Of a stretch of DNA of 64,000 bases, positions 60,561 through 64,000 are shown piece after piece. The translations under genes and the position numbers were made by a program. The notes beneath the pieces were generated by a model, which ran no database searches, was not told where the DNA came from, and saw only the letters and a program-made list of their open reading frames with translations. The DNA is from ZC4RG20 sp963782445 (lineage in GTDB: Bacteria; Pseudomonadota; Gammaproteobacteria; Steroidobacterales; Rariloculaceae), in the NCBI GenBank assembly GCA_963782445.1, contig CAWAJM010000002.1:310001-374000 (forward strand), in the 5' to 3' direction. The stretch's first letter is position 1. Each line of letters begins with the position of its first letter.

Positions 60561-60576
60561 GCCGCCAGAGGCCTTT

Positions 60577-61356
60577 TCAGCGGCCCGCCAGCCATTCGAC
60601 CTCGGTCTCTATGCGGCCGTCGGGATAGAGCTCGAGCCAGCGAAGGCCCGGCGGCCGCCCATCGAGGGCGAACGACTCGCTGCCGGGTTTGAACTGCGAG
60701 CACGTCGACGGTGTGCTGAGATAGCGCACGCTCCCGCGCCGGCGATCGGACGTTTGGTGCACGTGCCCCCAAACGACGCCGCGGACCTGCGGATGGTCCT
60801 CCACGATGCGCAGGAACGGCTGCGCGTCGCGCAGCCCCACGCCGTCGAGCCAGGCGCTGCCCATGGGCAGGGGCTGGTGATGCATGCAAACGAGGACGTG
60901 GCGGTCCGCATGGGTCTCGAGCGCGGCCGCGAAGCGCTCGAGGCGCTCGGGGCCGAGCGCGCCGGCGTCCTCGCCCTCGAGGAACGTATCGAGCAGCACG
61001 AGCGTCCAGGCGCCGAGCCGGGCCTCTCCGCCCACCTGGAACGGGGCGCGATTCAAGAGCTCGCTCATGAGCTCCGGGTCGTCGTGATTGCCGGGCACGC
61101 ACAGGACGGGCACGCCGAGGGCCCGCAGCGTCTCGCGGAAGCGCTCGTAGCCGGCGCGGCTCTCGTCCTGGACGATGTCGCCCGTGACGAGCACGGCGGC
61201 GGGCGGCCAGGCCGCTGCGCGCCGCGCGTGGGCGAGGACGGCCGTAAAGGTCTCGTGCGTGACGACGCCCCGCATGCGGCTGTCGGTCGCGGCGTGAAGG
61301 TGCGTGTCGCTGATATGCAGCAACACCTCGGGCCGATCCAGAGGCGTTCGAGTCAT
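60577..61356 (-). CDS. cpdA: CpdA-like metallophosphoesterase (cyclic-AMP phosphodiesterase type)
   Basis: 259 residues from the ATG at 61356 (an in-frame ATG at 61392 is possible). All metallophosphoesterase motifs are present: HISDTHLHA, VTGDIVQDES, VPGNHDDPELM, CMHHQPLP, and GHVHQ. The order and the CpdA phrases (YLSTPSTCSQFKPGSESFAL) suggest class III 3',5'-cAMP phosphodiesterase with two metal ions, lowering cAMP in the cytoplasm. Substrate is inferred from similarity. Its stop lies 16 bases before the TraB/GumN start on the same strand, and it is divergent from tkt. Confidence 0.92.
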   Translation of the reverse strand: MTRTPLDRPEVLLHISDTHLHAATDSRMRGVVTHETFTAVLAHARRAAAWPPAAVLVTGDIVQDESRAGYERFRETLRALGVPVLCVPGNHDDPELMSELLNRAPFQVGGEARLGAWTLVLLDTFLEGEDAGALGPERLERFAAALETHADRHVLVCMHHQPLPMGSAWLDGVGLRDAQPFLRIVEDHPQVRGVVWGHVHQTSDRRRGSVRYLSTPSTCSQFKPGSESFALDGRPPGLRWLELYPDGRIETEVEWLAGR

Positions 61357-61521
61357 GTCGGAGCCTGGGCGGGTTCGACATGATACTCGCATCTTCGGGC
61401 CGCCTTTTGAACCGCTTGGCAGCCTCGGCCGCGGGCCCGCCCCGAGTTGCGCTCTTCGCGGCGGTTAAGCGACAATCTCCGGCTCGTTCAGGATCTTACT
61501 CCCCCTTTTCGGCGGCAGCGG

Positions 61522-63546
61522 ATGGCATCGATCGGAGACAACACGAAGGCGGCCGGTCGGCCATCCCGGCGCAGGCTCGCCAACGCGATTCGCGCTTTGG
61601 CCATGGACGCCGTCCAGCGCGCGAACGCGGGCCATCCGGGCATGCCCATGGGCATGGCGGATATCGCGGAGGTCCTCTGGAACGATTACCTCAAGTTCAA
61701 TCCATCGAATCCGCACTGGGTCGGCCGCGATCGCTTCGTGCTGTCGAACGGGCACGGCTCGATGCTGCTCTACGCCGTGGCCCACCTCACGGGCTACGGC
61801 CTGAAGATGGAGGAGATCGAGCAGTTCCGTCAGCTCGGCTCCCGCACGCCCGGCCACCCCGAGCGCGACGTCGATATCGGCGTCGAGACGACCACCGGCC
61901 CGCTGGGCCAAGGCCTCGCCAACTCCGTCGGCATGGCCATCGCGGAGCGCGTGCTCGCGGCGACGTTCAATCGGCCGGGCCACGAGATCGTCGACCACCA
62001 CACCTACGTGTTCTGCGGCGACGGCTGCCTCATGGAGGGCATCTCGCACGAGGCGTGCTCGCTCGCAGGGACGCTCGGCCTCGGCAAGCTCATCGCCTTC
62101 TACGATGACAACGGCATCTCGATCGACGGCAAGACGCAGGCCTGGTTCACGGACGACACGCCCGAGCGTTTCCGCGCCTACGGCTGGCACGTCGTGCCCG
62201 ACGTCGACGGTCACGACTCCGAAGCCGTCGCGCGCGCCGTCGACGAAGCCCGCGCCGAGACGGGGCGGCCTACGCTGATCTGCTGCAAGACGATCATCGG
62301 CTGGGGCGCGCCGACGAAGCAGGGCACGGCCGCGACCCACGGGTCCGCGCTCGGCCCCGACGAGGTCGCCGCCGCCCGCAAGACGCTCGACTGGCCGTAT
62401 CCCGCGTTCGAGATTCCGGAAGACATCCGCGCCGCGTGGGACGCGCGCGAGCGCGGCCGCGCGGCCGAGGCCGAGTGGGACGCGCGTTTCGCACGCTACC
62501 GCGCCGAATTCCCCGCGCTGGCGGCCGAGTACCTGCGCCGCATGCGCGGTGAGCTGCCGGCCGAGTGGGCCGAGCGCGCCGCGGCCGTCCTGGCCGAGGT
62601 CGCCGAGGAGGCGAAGCCGCTCGCGACGCGACTCGCCTCGCTGCGCGCGCTCGAGGGCTATGCGCCGGCGCTGCCGGAGCTGTTCGGCGGCTCGGCGGAT
62701 CTCACGGGCTCGAACAACACTTTGCATTCGCACTCCAAGAGCCTCGGCAAGGAGGGCGGGGGCAACTACCTGCATTACGGCGTGCGCGAGTTCGGCATGG
62801 CCGCGATCATGAACGGCATGGCCGTGCACGGCGGCTTCATCCCGTACGGCGGCACGTTCCTCGTCTTCTCCGATTACGCCCGCAATGCGCTGCGCATCGC
62901 GGCGCTCATGAAAGCGCGCAGCATATTCGTGCTCACGCACGATTCCATCGGCCTCGGCGAGGACGGTCCGACGCATCAGCCCATCGAGCATCTCGCGAGC
63001 CTCAGGGCCATGCCGAACATGCGCGTCTGGCGGCCCTGCGACTCCGTGGAGACGGCCGTGGCCTGGCGCGACGCCATCGAGCGCGAAGACGGCCCGACCT
63101 GCCTCGCGCTGACGCGCCAGCAGCTGCCGTTCGAGGCGCGCACGGCCGACCAGGTCGAGGCCGTCCGGCGCGGCGGGTACGTCCTGCGCAACGGCGCCGA
63201 CGCCCCGAAGGTCGTCCTCATCGCGACGGGCTCGGAGGTTGCGCTCGCGCTCGGGGCCGCCGAGCGACTCGCCGACGAAGGTGTCGCGGTGCGCGTCGTC
63301 TCGATGCCCTGCACGGAGCTGTTCGACGCGCAGCCCGAGAGCTATCGCCGGCACGTGCTGCCCGAGGGCACGGCTCGGATCGCCATCGAGGCCGGCGTCT
63401 CGCAGAGCTGGTGGCGCTACGTCGAAGGTCACGGCGACGTCGTCGGCATCGAGCGCTTCGGCGAGTCGGCCAAGGCCAAGGACCTGTTCGAGCACTTCGG
63501 CTTCACCGTCGAGCACGTCGTCGAGACTGCGCGGCATTACATATAG
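61522..63546 (+). CDS. tkt: Transketolase
   Basis: TPP enzyme moving two-carbon units between sugar phosphates (pentose phosphate or Calvin-type cycles). 674 residues, full length; start ATG 61522 (MASIGDNTKAAGRPSRRRLANAIR in part). Seen: NAGHPGMPMGMADIAEVLWN, TTGPLGQGLANSVGMAIAE, TPP motif CGDGCLMEGISHEACSLAGT with YDDNGISIDG, IIGWGAPTKQGTAATHGSAL, GSADLTGSNNT, FLVFSDYARNALRIAALM, and HDSIGLGEDGPTHQPIEHLA. The gap gene follows after 35 bases, forming a central-carbon operon cut by the window edge. Confidence 0.97.
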   Translation: MASIGDNTKAAGRPSRRRLANAIRALAMDAVQRANAGHPGMPMGMADIAEVLWNDYLKFNPSNPHWVGRDRFVLSNGHGSMLLYAVAHLTGYGLKMEEIEQFRQLGSRTPGHPERDVDIGVETTTGPLGQGLANSVGMAIAERVLAATFNRPGHEIVDHHTYVFCGDGCLMEGISHEACSLAGTLGLGKLIAFYDDNGISIDGKTQAWFTDDTPERFRAYGWHVVPDVDGHDSEAVARAVDEARAETGRPTLICCKTIIGWGAPTKQGTAATHGSALGPDEVAAARKTLDWPYPAFEIPEDIRAAWDARERGRAAEAEWDARFARYRAEFPALAAEYLRRMRGELPAEWAERAAAVLAEVAEEAKPLATRLASLRALEGYAPALPELFGGSADLTGSNNTLHSHSKSLGKEGGGNYLHYGVREFGMAAIMNGMAVHGGFIPYGGTFLVFSDYARNALRIAALMKARSIFVLTHDSIGLGEDGPTHQPIEHLASLRAMPNMRVWRPCDSVETAVAWRDAIEREDGPTCLALTRQQLPFEARTADQVEAVRRGGYVLRNGADAPKVVLIATGSEVALALGAAERLADEGVAVRVVSMPCTELFDAQPESYRRHVLPEGTARIAIEAGVSQSWWRYVEGHGDVVGIERFGESAKAKDLFEHFGFTVEHVVETARHYI

Positions 63547-63581
63547 TAGACATTCGCTTCAGGATACGAGGAGAGGCGGCA

Positions 63582-64000
63582 ATGCCGGTCAAGGTAGCTA
63601 TCAACGGATATGGTCGGATCGGCCGGAACGTGCTGCGCGCGCTGTACGAGGGTCAGCACCGCGGCAAGATCCAGATCGTCGCCATCAACGATCTCGGCGA
63701 TGCCAAGACCAACGCGCACCTGACTCGGCACGACTCGGCCCACGGGCCGTTCCCGTGCAAGGTCGAAGTGGAAGGCGGCGACCTCGTCGTCGACGGCGAC
63801 CGCATTAAGGTCTGCTCCGAGCGCGACCCTTCGAAGCTCCCGTGGAAGAGCCTCGGCGTCGACGTCGCGCTCGAGTGCACGGGGCTGTTCGCCTCCAAGG
63901 ACAAGGCCTCGGCCCATCTCGAGGCCGGCGCGGGCCGCGTGCTGATCTCCGCGCCGGCGGGCAACGACGTCGCGACCGTCGTCTACGGCGTCAACCACAC
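63582..64000 (+). CDS. gap: Glyceraldehyde-3-phosphate dehydrogenase, N-terminal part, cut by window edge
   Basis: The first 139 codons are present: VKVAINGYGRIGRNVLRALY (Rossmann NAD site), IVAINDLGDAKTNAHLTRHD with Asp for NAD binding, SAHGPFPCKVEVEGGDLVVDGDRIKV, PWKSLGVDVALECTGLFASK and KASAHLEAGAGRVLISAPAG. The catalytic SCTTN Cys lies beyond base 64000. A good Shine-Dalgarno (GAGGAGAGGCGG) precedes the ATG at 63582. It is likely co-transcribed with tkt. Confidence 0.96.
   Translation, partial: MPVKVAINGYGRIGRNVLRALYEGQHRGKIQIVAINDLGDAKTNAHLTRHDSAHGPFPCKVEVEGGDLVVDGDRIKVCSERDPSKLPWKSLGVDVALECTGLFASKDKASAHLEAGAGRVLISAPAGNDVATVVYGVNH

Overview
The window is about 64 kb of very GC-rich, tightly packed bacterial chromosome. 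The gene set and order point to a gammaproteobacterium, probably near the Xanthomonadales/Nevskiales/Steroidobacterales: an rpsU-yqeY-dnaG-rpoD block divergent from tsaD-folB-folK, plus cca, hldE, mpl, split class II NrdJa/NrdJb and a K+-independent H+-pyrophosphatase. That placement is inference from gene content; no 16S rRNA gene is present. Almost everything is core or housekeeping. There is no phage, CRISPR array or classical insertion sequence.

Layout. 1-8.3 kb: end of an ammonium transporter, a CpxRA-like two-component pair, a tandem universal stress protein, a zinc alcohol dehydrogenase and two overlapping TPR/TonB-domain paralogues. 8.7-13.4 kb: a three-gene 2-oxoacid oxidoreductase operon (FAD/Fe-S subunit, KorA, KorB). 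13.5-25 kb: coiled-coil protein, sirtuin, EipA-like lipoprotein, small zinc protein, rhomboid protease, P-loop ATPase, Lhr helicase, Ddl, DUF423 protein and a GST. 25.1-25.4 kb: a tRNA-Ile(CAT) gene split in its anticodon loop by a 241-nt group I intron, followed by a decayed EamA transporter. 25.8-40 kb: YqcC, RpoD, DnaG, YqeY, S21, TsaD, FolB, FolK, a pteridine-reductase-like SDR, a MidA-like methyltransferase, Cca, a metallo-aminopeptidase, an NDUFA9-like protein and a DegQ/HtrA protease. 40-46.4 kb: intein-containing NrdJa, NrdJb and HldE. 46.4-51.7 kb: TolC, rhodanese, a Pcm-like methyltransferase and a PAS-GGDEF-EAL protein. 51.8-56.1 kb: H+-PPase, PPi-dependent phosphofructokinase and adenylate kinase. 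56.2-64 kb: RNase D, a membrane protein, Mpl, rubredoxin, a frameshifted TraB/GumN protein, a CpdA-like phosphodiesterase, transketolase and the start of GAPDH.

Themes. PPi-PFK and H+-PPase are consecutive on one strand, so PPi made or used in glycolysis can be coupled to the proton gradient; Tkt and Gap at the right edge belong to the same sugar-phosphate network. The Kor operon would exchange CO2, 2-oxoacids, ferredoxin and probably NAD(P)H. The NrdJab pair makes dNTP synthesis B12-dependent and O2-indifferent; a promoter and an NrdR-box-like palindrome lie in front of it.

Most notable: two self-splicing elements of different kinds (group I intron in tRNA-Ile2, intein in NrdJa); a three-copy family of long palindromes whose arms differ between copies while an asymmetric core is fixed, one copy apparently in the adk leader; six copies of a short terminator-like palindrome in gene borders; and a single-base frameshift that removes the stop of the TraB/GumN gene and extends it antisense through rubredoxin into mpl.
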